This document shows positions 52,965 through 60,465 of a stretch of 64,000 bases of DNA, one piece after another (the stretch's first letter is position 1; every line of letters starts with the position of its first letter). The position numbers were made by a program, and so were the translations under genes. The stretch is taken from assembly GCF_900100875.1 (NCBI RefSeq), contig NZ_FNKQ01000001.1:124001-188000 (forward strand), read 5' to 3'. The notes under the pieces were generated by a model. The model was not told the origin of the DNA and made no database searches. It was given only the letters and a program-made list of their open reading frames with translations. Source of the stretch: Halopelagius longus. Lineage in GTDB: Archaea; Halobacteriota; Halobacteria; Halobacteriales; Haloferacaceae.

Positions 52965-53975
52965 ATGTTCTACCACGAAGGCGACCAACTCCAGTACAAA
53001 GTCGAAGTAGAGGACCCCGACCCCCTCTTCGCGAAGATGCTGCAACAGGCCATCGGCGGCGTCGAGGGAGAGCTTCGCGTGGCCCTACAGTATATGGCGC
53101 AGGCGGCCGGCCTCCCGCAGACGGAGGAGTACGCGCCATACAAGCGAGCGCTCATCGACACCGCCACCGAGGAGTTCGGCCACATCGAGATGCTCGCCAC
53201 CGCGGTGGACAAGAATCTCCAGGGCGCCCCGGTCCAACTGAAAGAGGATATGAAGAACAGCGAGGACTACACGACGCTCGCGGGACTGCAACCTCGGCAG
53301 TTCCTCTCCAGCGGTCTGAACCCCCTGTTCGTGGACGCGAACGGCGTTCCGTTCAACGGCAACTACGTCGTCGCCTCGGGGAACCTCGCGGCCGACATGT
53401 GTTCGAACATCGCGGCCGAATCGACCGGTCGGTTGCTCGCCACGCGACTGTACGAGATGACCGACGACCCGGGCATGAAGGACATGCTCGCGTACCTCAT
53501 CGCCCGCGACACGATGCACCAGAACCAGTGGATACAGATTCTGAAGGACCTCGGCGACTCCGACGAACTGTTCGACGTGTTCCCGATTCCCGACAGCTTC
53601 CCGGACGAGGAGGAGAATCAGGAGTTCAACTACTCGTTCATGGCGACGGACCTCGAAGAGCAGTCCGACCCCGGAGCGCCGTGGACGTCCGGGACCGCCC
53701 CGGACGAGGAGGGGACGTTCTCCTTCATCAACCAGCAGGAACTCGACGGGTACGACCCCGGAATACAGGTGTCCAAACCCGAGACGTACAACGACCCCTC
53801 GCCGCAGGGAGAGGACGCCTTTGCGGGTAACGGCAAGAACCACACCGAGACGAGCACACACACGGAGACGAAGACAGAGACGGAGACGGAGACGGAGACG
53901 GGCACGCACACGGAGACGGAAACGGACACTCCGACGAACACGACGACGTCGACCGACAACAGCACCGAGGAATAA
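52965..53975 (+). CDS. Manganese catalase with Thr/Glu-repeat C-terminal tail
   Basis: A 336-aa non-heme catalase that disproportionates hydrogen peroxide. The dimanganese ligands are all present: E36 (GGVEGEL), E70 and H73 (TEEFGHIEM), E152 (AAESTGR) and H185 (TMHQNQW). The catalytic domain ends near 290. The final ~45 residues are an extended Thr/Glu-rich repeat (TETKTETETETETGTHTE), rare in this family and probably disordered. The gene is well separated from its upstream neighbour and 22 bp from a downstream exported protein. Confidence 0.94.
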   Translation: MFYHEGDQLQYKVEVEDPDPLFAKMLQQAIGGVEGELRVALQYMAQAAGLPQTEEYAPYKRALIDTATEEFGHIEMLATAVDKNLQGAPVQLKEDMKNSEDYTTLAGLQPRQFLSSGLNPLFVDANGVPFNGNYVVASGNLAADMCSNIAAESTGRLLATRLYEMTDDPGMKDMLAYLIARDTMHQNQWIQILKDLGDSDELFDVFPIPDSFPDEEENQEFNYSFMATDLEEQSDPGAPWTSGTAPDEEGTFSFINQQELDGYDPGIQVSKPETYNDPSPQGEDAFAGNGKNHTETSTHTETKTETETETETGTHTETETDTPTNTTTSTDNSTEE

Positions 53976-53997
53976 CCGGTGACGGAGTATTCGTCCA

Positions 53998-54876
53998 ATG
54001 ACCACGACTAACGACGCTCGCAGGTCCCGGGGAAGCGACGGGTATCCGACCTCGCGCCGGACGTTCCTCGCGATGGCGGGGGCGACGGCCGGGGCCGGTC
54101 TGGTGACGGGGTCCGCGGTGAACGAGGGGCGCGGCGGAACCGTGACCGTCCGCGCGAGTCCCTCCCAACGCGGCGCGGCGGGTGCCGCCCTCGACGGACT
54201 TCTGAACCGGAATCCGAGCGCGGACGTCTCCCTCGGCGTCGCGGAGACGACGGAAGCCCTCCGGCGGTTCGCCGAGGGCGAGGCGGACGTAGTGGCCGGT
54301 AGCCGACCGATACTGCCCGACGAACGGGCGCGCGCGGGCGAGAACGGCGTCGCGTTCGAAGGCAGGGAGATTCCCACCGACCGGATGGCGTTGCTTCCGC
54401 CGGGCGCGTGGTGCGACTGCCTCCGGCCGAACCGACTCGCCGAGGCGTGGGGCGGCGACGGACCCGTCGAGACGTGGGCGGAAGTCGCGCGCGGCGGTGC
54501 GGCGGGCGCGGCGGACGCGGTCACCGCTCACCGCCCGTCCGACGGGCAGACCGCCGGAGAACGCGCCGGCCGTTCCGGCGCGGCGTCGGCGTCGTCGGAC
54601 GGAACGGTCCTCGTCCGAGGCGTCAGAGAGTTTCAGTACGCGGCGGGTTCCGGCGGCGTCGGTTACTACGCGCCGGGACGCGACGCTCTCGCGGCCCCCG
54701 ACGCCGCGGAACGAGACGGCGAGTCCACCCCGCTCGTCCGACTCGGCTTCCTCTATGCGAACCGCGAGTCGCTCCGACGACGGCCGGTCGAGGAGTACCT
54801 CCGGACGTACGCGAGACAGAGTGCGCGGCGCGTCGGCGGCGTTCCGTACTTCGCCAACCCGATAGACGGCGTGTAG
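53998..54876 (+). CDS. Tat-exported PstS-like substrate-binding protein, shortened
   Basis: A 292-aa protein with the Tat signal TSRRTFLAMAGATAGAGL at 18-35. It has a PBP-like domain: VTVRASPSQRGAAGAALDGL, a GVAETTEALRRFAEGEADVVAGSRP (cf. the phosphate-binding GSG/T loop region of PstS), GREIPTDRMALL, and C-terminal LVRLGFLYANRESL. It is shorter than the usual ~330-350 aa and the phosphate-loop residues are not clear, so its ligand is uncertain. It directly follows the catalase gene; whether the two are functionally linked is unknown. No transporter permease is nearby. Confidence 0.75.
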   Translation: MTTTNDARRSRGSDGYPTSRRTFLAMAGATAGAGLVTGSAVNEGRGGTVTVRASPSQRGAAGAALDGLLNRNPSADVSLGVAETTEALRRFAEGEADVVAGSRPILPDERARAGENGVAFEGREIPTDRMALLPPGAWCDCLRPNRLAEAWGGDGPVETWAEVARGGAAGAADAVTAHRPSDGQTAGERAGRSGAASASSDGTVLVRGVREFQYAAGSGGVGYYAPGRDALAAPDAAERDGESTPLVRLGFLYANRESLRRRPVEEYLRTYARQSARRVGGVPYFANPIDGV

Positions 54877-55136
54877 TCGGCCCTCCGCCGTCTCCCTTTT
54901 TCGTCGCACCGCTCCGATAGCCGCAGGATGCGGTCTCTCGTCGGCCACCTCGCCGTCCCCTCACCGCTGTCCTCGTCGCTCTCGCCCGCGCCACTCCCGT
55001 TCCGTAGAAAGGGCCATCGTCGTCCCGCGCGTATTGGTGGTATGTCCCCGAGGAATTCCATACATCCCCGCTCGAACCGCCGCATTCGAGAGATTCAGCT
55101 CCGCGAATCGAAGTCGCTCCACGGAGAGAGTGGACG

Positions 55137-55841
55137 GTGACCGCCGGCCCCGAGACGTTCGATTCTACGGCCCCGGAGGCGAGGGAAGTCGCCGGCATCG
55201 CCGCGACCAACCGCGACGAGTTCCTCGAACTGATGCCGCACTACTACCGCGGCGAGGTGTCCCAAAGCGGGACCCTGCTCGCTCGACTCGACCTGACGAC
55301 CGATTGGGCGATAGTCGTGGTGGCGGCGGTGCTGGCACTCGCGTTCCAAGGGACGGACACCGCGGCGTACCTCCTCCTGATAGGGATTCTCGCCGTCTCG
55401 TTGTTCCTCGTGTTCGACGTGCGTCGGTACCGGACCTACGACGCGAGTCGGTCACGGGTCCGCCTGTTGGAGGAGAACCTCTTCGCGAACTCGCTTCACC
55501 CCTCGGGCGCGCCCCTCGAAGAGTGGCGGGTCGAGCTCGGAGACGACCTCCGAACGCCGACGCTGAAGGTGACCTACCGCGAGGCGCTATCGCGTCGGCT
55601 GCGGCGCGTCTACTACCCCCTCTACGTGCTGTTGGGGATGGCGTGGCTCTTCCGCGTGACGCTGTTCGAACCGAAGCAGTCGCTTCTGGCGACGGCGTCC
55701 GTCCCGGGCGTTCCGGGTGCCGTCGTCGTCGCGGCCGTGGGAGGGTTCTTCCTTCTCGTCACCGCACTCACCTTCTGGCCGATTCGTCGGCAGGCGAAAG
55801 GCGAGTTCCACGGCGAGAAACCCGGAAGTTGGAAGCGCTGA
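55137..55841 (+). CDS. DUF2270 membrane protein
   Basis: A 234-aa integral membrane protein with four predicted helices in two pairs (WAIVVVAAVLALAFQG, AAYLLLIGILAVSLFLVFDV; PLYVLLGMAWLFRVTLF, AVVVAAVGGFFLLVTALTFWP). The conserved MPHYYRGEVSQ and RVRLLEENLFANSLHP between or before them are characteristic of DUF2270. The start is GTG. A short ORF (55042-55140) overlaps it as GTGA but is not supported. Confidence 0.88.
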   Translation: MTAGPETFDSTAPEAREVAGIAATNRDEFLELMPHYYRGEVSQSGTLLARLDLTTDWAIVVVAAVLALAFQGTDTAAYLLLIGILAVSLFLVFDVRRYRTYDASRSRVRLLEENLFANSLHPSGAPLEEWRVELGDDLRTPTLKVTYREALSRRLRRVYYPLYVLLGMAWLFRVTLFEPKQSLLATASVPGVPGAVVVAAVGGFFLLVTALTFWPIRRQAKGEFHGEKPGSWKR

Positions 55842-56003
55842 GGTGATGCGATTTTCCCGCTTCGCGACGGCGTCCGTCGGCGCGAGCCCGCCCAAACTAC
55901 CAACATACGTAGGTGGTGAAGAGATATCGACGTAGCGCGTACAACAGAATAAGCGTAGACGGTTCGAGGCGGATGCGGCCGCCCCGACCGACGCACCACG
56001 ACC

Positions 56004-56252
56004 ATGAACGAAGAACTCCTCAGCAGGACCCGAAACGCGAACAGCACGGACGAACGCCTCGACGCGTTGGCGGCCGCGGTCGAAAAACAGGGAGAGCAGA
56101 TTCGATGGTTGGAGACGGCGCTCAAAGCCGTCGGGCGGGCGACGGGAGTCAACGTCTGCGGTCGCTGCTCGAAGTGCTCCGACGGCGTGATGCTGTCGCA
56201 GGACGGCGTCCTCAAGTGCAGTTCCTGCGGCACGACGTGCTACCTCGGCTGA
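56004..56252 (+). CDS. Coiled-coil plus zinc-ribbon small protein
   Basis: An 82-aa protein. An N-terminal helix with heptad character (DERLDALAAAVEKQGEQIRWLETALKAV) is followed by a four-cysteine ribbon, C52-x2-C55...C72-x2-C75 (CGRCSKCSDG...CSSCG, numbers approximate). An extra pair of cysteines flanks it. It looks like a dimeric zinc-binding regulator, though no partner is known. Family not recognised by name. Confidence 0.8.
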   Translation: MNEELLSRTRNANSTDERLDALAAAVEKQGEQIRWLETALKAVGRATGVNVCGRCSKCSDGVMLSQDGVLKCSSCGTTCYLG

Positions 56253-56424
56253 CGACCGCGAAAGTGTTCACACAGTCACGAACGACGACCGTTTTCCAAA
56301 CTGGTTTGGCGGGGGTGTCTTCCCCGTCGCAGGAGTATCTGTAGGTGCCCGAGTCCAACGGAAGCGGGAGCGACGGCGAGCGGACCCGTTCGCCGGGGAC
56401 GCCGGGCAGGAGAGTTAGACACCA

Positions 56425-56625
56425 ATGTTACAACCAACGATCGCTCAGGTACTGTCCCCCCTGCAGTTCAGCGGCGACTTCCTCTACTACGCGCTGGTGT
56501 TCTTCGTGTTGGCACTCGTCGCCTACGCGGTCGGCGCGCAGGGAATCGCCGGACTGTCGATGGACATTGCGAAGATTCTCGTCGTGGTGTTCCTGGTGTT
56601 AGCCGTCGTCGCGTTACTGCTTTAG
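56425..56625 (+). CDS. DUF1328 two-helix membrane protein
   Basis: A 66-aa protein. FLYYALVFFVLALVAYAVGAQGIAGLSMDIAKILVVVFLVLAVVALLL matches the DUF1328 signature (YALVFFVLALVAxxxGxxGIA...IAKIL). Membrane protein of unknown function found in many bacteria and haloarchaea, sometimes stress-induced. Stands alone between intergenic regions of 170 and 140 bp with no other feature that I can support. Confidence 0.9.
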   Translation: MLQPTIAQVLSPLQFSGDFLYYALVFFVLALVAYAVGAQGIAGLSMDIAKILVVVFLVLAVVALLL

Positions 56626-56766
56626 CCGCACGCCGGCGGCACCTCACGCTTTTCGACGTAATCGACCCGCATACAGCGTCGGCTCCGACGGGAGTCGGAT
56701 GGACGTTCGTCCACCGAACGCCGACGACACGTGACTATTAGTTCTCCGAGACGGTATTCGCAGTCG

Positions 56767-57600
56767 ATGAGCGAAGAAACGACGGTCCTCAGTCAGTCGG
56801 CCCCGCTCGACCTCCGCCTCTCGGAGGACGAGCTCGAACGGACGCGCGAGCACATTCTGCAGTTCATCCGAGACGTCGTGGACGACGCCGGCGCGGAGGG
56901 CGCGGTGCTCGGCCTCTCCGGCGGTATCGATAGCACGGCCACGGCGTACCTCGCGGCGGAGGCACTCGGCGAGGAGAACCTCCACGGCGTCGTGATGCCG
57001 AGCGAGGTAAACGCCGAGGAGAACATGAGCGACGCCGAACGAGTCGCCCGGATGCTCGGAATCGAGTACGACGTCGTCGAGATTCAGCCAATCGCCGAGC
57101 AGTTCTTCGAGGCGTTCCCGGAGGCCGCAGACGACAAGCGCGCCGCCGGCAACGTCTACGTGCGGACGCGGGCCGTCCTCGGCTACTTCGTCGCCAACTA
57201 CGAGAACAAGATCGTGCTCGGGACGGGCAACCGCTCGGAGGCGCTCCTCGGCTACTTCACGAAGTACGGCGACCAAGCGGTGGACTGCAACCCCATCGGG
57301 AACTTGTACAAACAGCAGGTCCGACAGCTCGCCGTCTCGATGGGCGTCCCCGAGGACCTCGTCTCGAAGACGCCCTCCGCGGGGATGTGGATCGGACAGA
57401 CCGACGAGGAGGAGATGGGCGTCGGCTACGACACCTTAGATGCCGTCCTCGCACTCCACGTGGACGGACCGCTCTCGAAGTCGGCCACCGTCCGCCACCT
57501 CGACATCCCCGAGTCGCAGGTCGAACGCGTCGTCGAACTCTACGAACGGAGCGAACACAAGCGCCACATGCCGCCCGCACCCGAGTCGCTCCGCCCCTGA
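56767..57600 (+). CDS. nadE: NH3-dependent NAD synthetase
   Basis: A 277-aa enzyme that amidates deamido-NAD+. The PP-loop is GLSGGIDSTATAYL. Other motifs are VVMPSEVNAEENMSDAERVA, RTRAVLGYFVANYENKIVLGTGNRSEALLGYFTKYGDQAVD, KQQVRQLA and LVSKTPSAGMWIGQTDEEEMG. No glutaminase domain is present, hence ammonia-dependent. The ATG at 56767 fits a TATA-like CTATTAG ~30 nt upstream; the earlier in-frame Met lies too close to that box. Confidence 0.96.
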   Translation: MSEETTVLSQSAPLDLRLSEDELERTREHILQFIRDVVDDAGAEGAVLGLSGGIDSTATAYLAAEALGEENLHGVVMPSEVNAEENMSDAERVARMLGIEYDVVEIQPIAEQFFEAFPEAADDKRAAGNVYVRTRAVLGYFVANYENKIVLGTGNRSEALLGYFTKYGDQAVDCNPIGNLYKQQVRQLAVSMGVPEDLVSKTPSAGMWIGQTDEEEMGVGYDTLDAVLALHVDGPLSKSATVRHLDIPESQVERVVELYERSEHKRHMPPAPESLRP

Positions 57601-57644
57601 TTTCGGGCCCCTGACGTTCTGCGTCGCTCTCTCGATTCCGCTCT

Positions 57645-57964
57645 TCACTCCCGGTCGGCGGCGATGTCGTCATGCGAAGCCTGACAACTTGCCGAGGTTT
57701 CCTCGGCAATGTCGTCGGCGTACCGCCCGTGGAGACGCGCGAACGCCTCGGGGGCCGAGAGGTCGGCCACCGTATCGAGGTCCGCGCCCGCGCAGAAGGC
57801 GTCCTCGCCCGCGCCGCGCAGGTAGACGACCGGCGTCTCCGAGGCGTCCGTCTCGGCTATCGCCGCCCGCAGGGCGTCGAGGTCGGCGGGTCTGAGCGCG
57901 TTTCGCCGGGCCGGCCGGTCGATGGCACCGTCCGAACGCGTCCGTCCGCCGTCGTCCGAATCAT
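57645..57964 (-). pseudogene. Truncated, frameshifted enoyl-CoA hydratase remnant
   Basis: Beginning at the ATG at 57964 the frame reads MIRTTADGRVRTV. A single missing base after the GTG around 57926 then moves the sequence to another frame that continues IDRPARRNALRPADLDALRAAI, ending with GAGEDAFCAGADLDTVADLS. These are the N-terminal hallmarks of crotonase-fold enoyl-CoA hydratases. The remaining two thirds (the helical part and C-terminus) are absent. The reading frame runs into a 60-bp double-hairpin segment and stops. The frameshift could be a sequencing error; the truncation cannot. Confidence 0.8.
57651..57710 (-). repeat. Double-hairpin segment, copy A
   Basis: Read on the minus strand this 60-bp segment has GCCGAGG-AAA-CCTCGGC (perfect 7-bp stem) directly followed by GTCAGGC-TTC-GCATGAC (one mismatch). 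It aligns without gaps to 58351-58410 on the plus strand at about 46-47 of 60 positions. It lies at the broken end of the enoyl-CoA hydratase remnant. Confidence 0.6.
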
Positions 57965-58023
57965 GCGCCGTTCTCCGGCGCGTTTCCAAAGGTCTTTGCC
58001 CCTCCCGCCGTAACCCTCGCTCG

Positions 58024-58803
58024 ATGGACGACGCCGTGCGGGCCCGCGATGCCGCGCGTGAAGTGCTCGACGACATCGAACCCGAACGCCTCAGGGAGGT
58101 GCTGTTCGACCGCCTCGCCGACACCTCGATGACGCCCGCGGTGCTGACGTTGTTGAGCGCGCGCGCACTCGACCCGGACATGGACGCCGACGCCGTAGAG
58201 ACTGGTTCTGCGGACCACCGGACGAACACCGGCGATACCGACGGAATCGCACAACAGGCCGCCGGCGTGCAACTCATCTACGAGGGCCTCAGACTCACCC
58301 GGTCGCTCGCCCACGACGTTCCGTGGACGACGATGACGGACGACAAAGACACCGCCGAGGGGACCCCGGCAAGCAGTCAGGCGACGCCTGACGATATCGC
58401 CGCCGACTTGGACGTTCTCGCGGCGGACGTGCTGGTCTCTCGGGGGTTCTACCTCCTCGCCCGCACCGACGCGGCCACCCGCGCCGTCGAAGTCGTGCGG
58501 GCGTTCGGCCGCGACCAGACCCACCGCCGCGCCGAGGGCGCGGACACGGCGGCCCTCGACCGGAACTTGGAGGCCGACATCTTCGCGCTGGCCGTCCTCA
58601 CCGGCACCACCGCCGTCGGCGGCGAAGCGTCGCCCGCGCTGTTGGACTTTGCGACCGACCTCGGCCGCGAGTGCGACGTGGAGGACGGCCTCGTCCCCGC
58701 CGCGACGGCGTTCTCCGAGGCGACCACCGACCGCATCGCGTCGCTGTCCGCCGTCGAGTCGGGGTCCGACGACCGAGTGCCCTCCTCCGCGACGGACCGA
58801 TAG
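58024..58803 (+). CDS. Conserved haloarchaeal helical protein (DUF7114-like) with a palindromic insert
   Basis: A 259-aa, mostly helical acidic protein: VRARDAAREVLDDIEPERLREVLFDRLADTS, then IAQQAAGVQLIYEGLRLTRSLAHDVPW, and VLAADVLVSRGFYLLARTDAATRAVEVVRAFGRDQT. The helical pattern with aromatic and Arg-rich positions recalls DUF7114 (from memory), which some databases place near prenyl-synthase-like helical folds, though no DDxxD motif is seen. Residues ~110-129 (linker TAEGTPASSQATPDD) are encoded by the second copy of the double-hairpin segment, an in-frame insertion. Confidence 0.8.
   Translation: MDDAVRARDAAREVLDDIEPERLREVLFDRLADTSMTPAVLTLLSARALDPDMDADAVETGSADHRTNTGDTDGIAQQAAGVQLIYEGLRLTRSLAHDVPWTTMTDDKDTAEGTPASSQATPDDIAADLDVLAADVLVSRGFYLLARTDAATRAVEVVRAFGRDQTHRRAEGADTAALDRNLEADIFALAVLTGTTAVGGEASPALLDFATDLGRECDVEDGLVPAATAFSEATTDRIASLSAVESGSDDRVPSSATDR
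58351..58410 (+). repeat. Double-hairpin segment, copy B
   Basis: Inside the DUF7114-like gene, with GCCGAGG-GGA-CCCCGGC (one mismatch) followed by GTCAGGC-GAC-GCCTGAC (58376-58392, perfect). The reading frame is kept through it. See copy A at 57651-57710. Confidence 0.6.
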
Positions 58804-58878
58804 ACCCGTGAAACTCCCTGTCGCACCGCATCCGAATCGAAACGCCTAAAGAGAGTTCGGCATTATCAGAAGACGCGC

Positions 58879-58950
58879 GCCTGGGTAGCTTAGCGGTAAA
58901 GCGCGTCCTTGGTAAGGACGAGAGCCCGGGTTCAAATCCCGGCCTAGGCT
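58879..58950 (+). tRNA. tRNA-Thr (GGT)
   Basis: A 72-nt cloverleaf: acceptor GCCTGGG/CCTAGGC (one G-U pair), anticodon stem CGTCC/GGACG enclosing loop TTGGTAA (anticodon GGT), T arm CCGGG-TTCAAAT-CCCGG. The discriminator is T and CCA is not encoded. The sequence immediately 3' turns AT-rich. Confidence 0.96.
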
Positions 58951-59206
58951 TTTCCTCCGTACACTCCTTATATGCACACTTTTATCGATGCGATCGTCTG
59001 ACCGAAACCCGTTCAAGATTCGCCTCTTCGCTAAACAGGGTTGAGCATCGCGGCGCTCGTAATCTGTTGGGCTGTCGCGTATTGGTCTGTCTATCATCAG
59101 GAAGGAAAGACGCCGTTCGATTCTGGCACATAAAGGGGGCTACTGACCAAACTCCCCGGAAATTATGATGGTCCAATAACAATTTCTATTCAGGTGTACG
59201 CCCCCG

Positions 59207-59716
59207 ATGACTGATACAACTCAACGCGAGAAGTACTCCGTGTCTGTTGGTTTCAATCGGAATCTTGGTGCCGAACTCAAAGTCGCACCGCGTGATGGTG
59301 AAAACGAGGTGGCTGTGGTCGAGCACACGCTGGCACCGGGGAAACTTGCTGCTCCGCTCCACCGGCACACAAACGAAGACGAGATCTCATACATTATCGA
59401 GGGACGGATGGGCGTTCAAGAGGGAGACAACACGTTCGTAGTTGAAGCTGGCGAGAGTGCTGTGAAAGGGCGCGGTATCTGGCATACGTTCTGGAATCCG
59501 GGGCCGGAATCGCTTCGATTTCTGGAGATTATCACTCCGGGTGACTTTGCTTGGTACTTTGCGGAAGCTGATGAGATTCTTCCAGATAATGGAGAGCCGG
59601 ACGCGGACGCGGCTGAGAAACTCGCTACTCTCCACGACCAGTACGAGTTCGAACTGTGCCCCGAGAGTGTGCCAGAGCTGATTGAACAACACGGATTAGA
59701 GACAGGTGAGGAGTGA
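59207..59716 (+). CDS. Cupin-domain protein
   Basis: A 169-aa protein with a single cupin barrel. Motif 1 is PLHRHTNEDEISYIIEGRMGV with the H-x-H...E metal ligands, and motif 2 is GRGIWHTFWNPGPESLRFLEI with the last His. A C-terminal helical extension of ~50 residues follows. Metal-dependent isomerase, dioxygenase or binding functions all occur in the family, so no function is assigned. Codon usage (GCT, GGA, ACT-rich) differs from neighbouring genes, consistent with acquisition from a less GC-rich source. Confidence 0.88.
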   Translation: MTDTTQREKYSVSVGFNRNLGAELKVAPRDGENEVAVVEHTLAPGKLAAPLHRHTNEDEISYIIEGRMGVQEGDNTFVVEAGESAVKGRGIWHTFWNPGPESLRFLEIITPGDFAWYFAEADEILPDNGEPDADAAEKLATLHDQYEFELCPESVPELIEQHGLETGEE

Positions 59717-59801
59717 CCGAACCTCCCATTCGATACGCACGCTCTACTTTCCAGCTGGTTCACCACCGTATATCTGAAACGAATGTGGTACACCTTACTC
59801 G

Positions 59802-59984
59802 ATGTCTTGCCGAATCCAGAAGGCCTCTAATGAAGTCTCTCGCTCATCTCGTCCCATTGAGATTGAGGTTGAGGACATCACAGAAATGTGATTGGGAGAT
59901 GACCTTCCGATGAAACCGGCTTCGGAGAACATCAAGAAGGGATTGGTTAGCTATACTCCTTCGAGTACGTATTTCACCGTCTGA
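59802..59984 (+). pseudogene. Possible degenerate ORF with one internal stop
   Basis: From the ATG at 59802 the frame is open for 29 codons to a TGA at 59889-59891. It then continues in the same frame for another 30 codons (LGDDLPMKPASENIKKGLVSYTPSSTYFTV) to a second TGA at 59982-59984. The region looks like coding sequence with plausible helix/strand composition, but I cannot name a parent. It could equally be non-coding. Confidence 0.3.
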
Positions 59985-60062
59985 CCCTATCAGATTGAGG
60001 TAATTCCTCGCCACTGACGGGCCCGAACATACTTTGCCGTGCCACGGGTTACCACTAGTGAA

Positions 60063-60200
60063 ATGCCCGAACTAACCATCTCCGACGACCTCTACAAGCA
60101 GTTGGAGACGGCCGCCGACGGCGAGGACATAGAACAGGTGCTCTGGGAGATGGCGGGGGCGTACCGCCGTCAACAGAGCCCCGAGGCGGACTTAGAGTAG
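60063..60200 (+). CDS. 45-residue ribbon-helix-helix-like protein (DUF7557-like)
   Basis: MPELTISDDLYKQLETAADGEDIEQVLWEMAGAYRRQ has the strand-helix-helix rhythm of small Arc/CopG-type DNA-binding antitoxin-like proteins, and haloarchaeal DUF7557 members (from memory) look the same. No toxin gene is adjacent on either side. ATACTTTG ~30 nt upstream of the ATG is in promoter position. GC content returns to core values here. Confidence 0.7.
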   Translation: MPELTISDDLYKQLETAADGEDIEQVLWEMAGAYRRQQSPEADLE

Positions 60201-60433
60201 GTGCCGCGGCGGAGGCGAACTTCGTCCGGAGCGCTCGTTTCTCCGTGTCTCGTCGCGGTGAGTTCGCCGAAAGAGAACGGCTAGTTCCCGTCGCCGAACC
60301 CTCTCTACCGGACGAGACGCCGCCACTCTCTCTTCGACACACTCGTGTCTCGTTGCCGTTCTCCGTCCGTCTCGCTCCAGTACTGACGCTCGACCACGTC
60401 CTATCGGACTGCTCGGAACGCATCTATCTCGTG

Positions 60434-60440
60434 ATTTTAT
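60434..60440 (+). promoter_or_regulatory. TATA box of the AtoE-like gene
   Basis: ATTTTAT 26 nt before the ATG at 60466; it overlaps the in-frame ATG at 60439, which therefore cannot be the start of the main transcript. Confidence 0.55.
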
Positions 60441-60465
60441 GTCACTTTGCGTGGTGTGTACTCGT

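Larger units (their letters stand above)
58951..60060. other. AT-richer islet at the tRNA-Thr 3' end
   Basis: From the last base of the tRNA to just before 60063 the DNA is visibly lower in GC (around half) than the ~two thirds elsewhere, with non-haloarchaeal codon choice in its one gene. It holds a cupin gene and a degenerate ORF. No integrase or perfect tRNA repeat is seen at the far end. The first 256 bp (58951-59206) have no ORF that I support. Confidence 0.6.

Noticed and set aside
55042-55140. 32-codon ORF overlapping the DUF2270 start as GTGA
   Set aside because: The overlap is attractive, but there is no promoter at the right distance and the product is Arg/Ser-rich and featureless.
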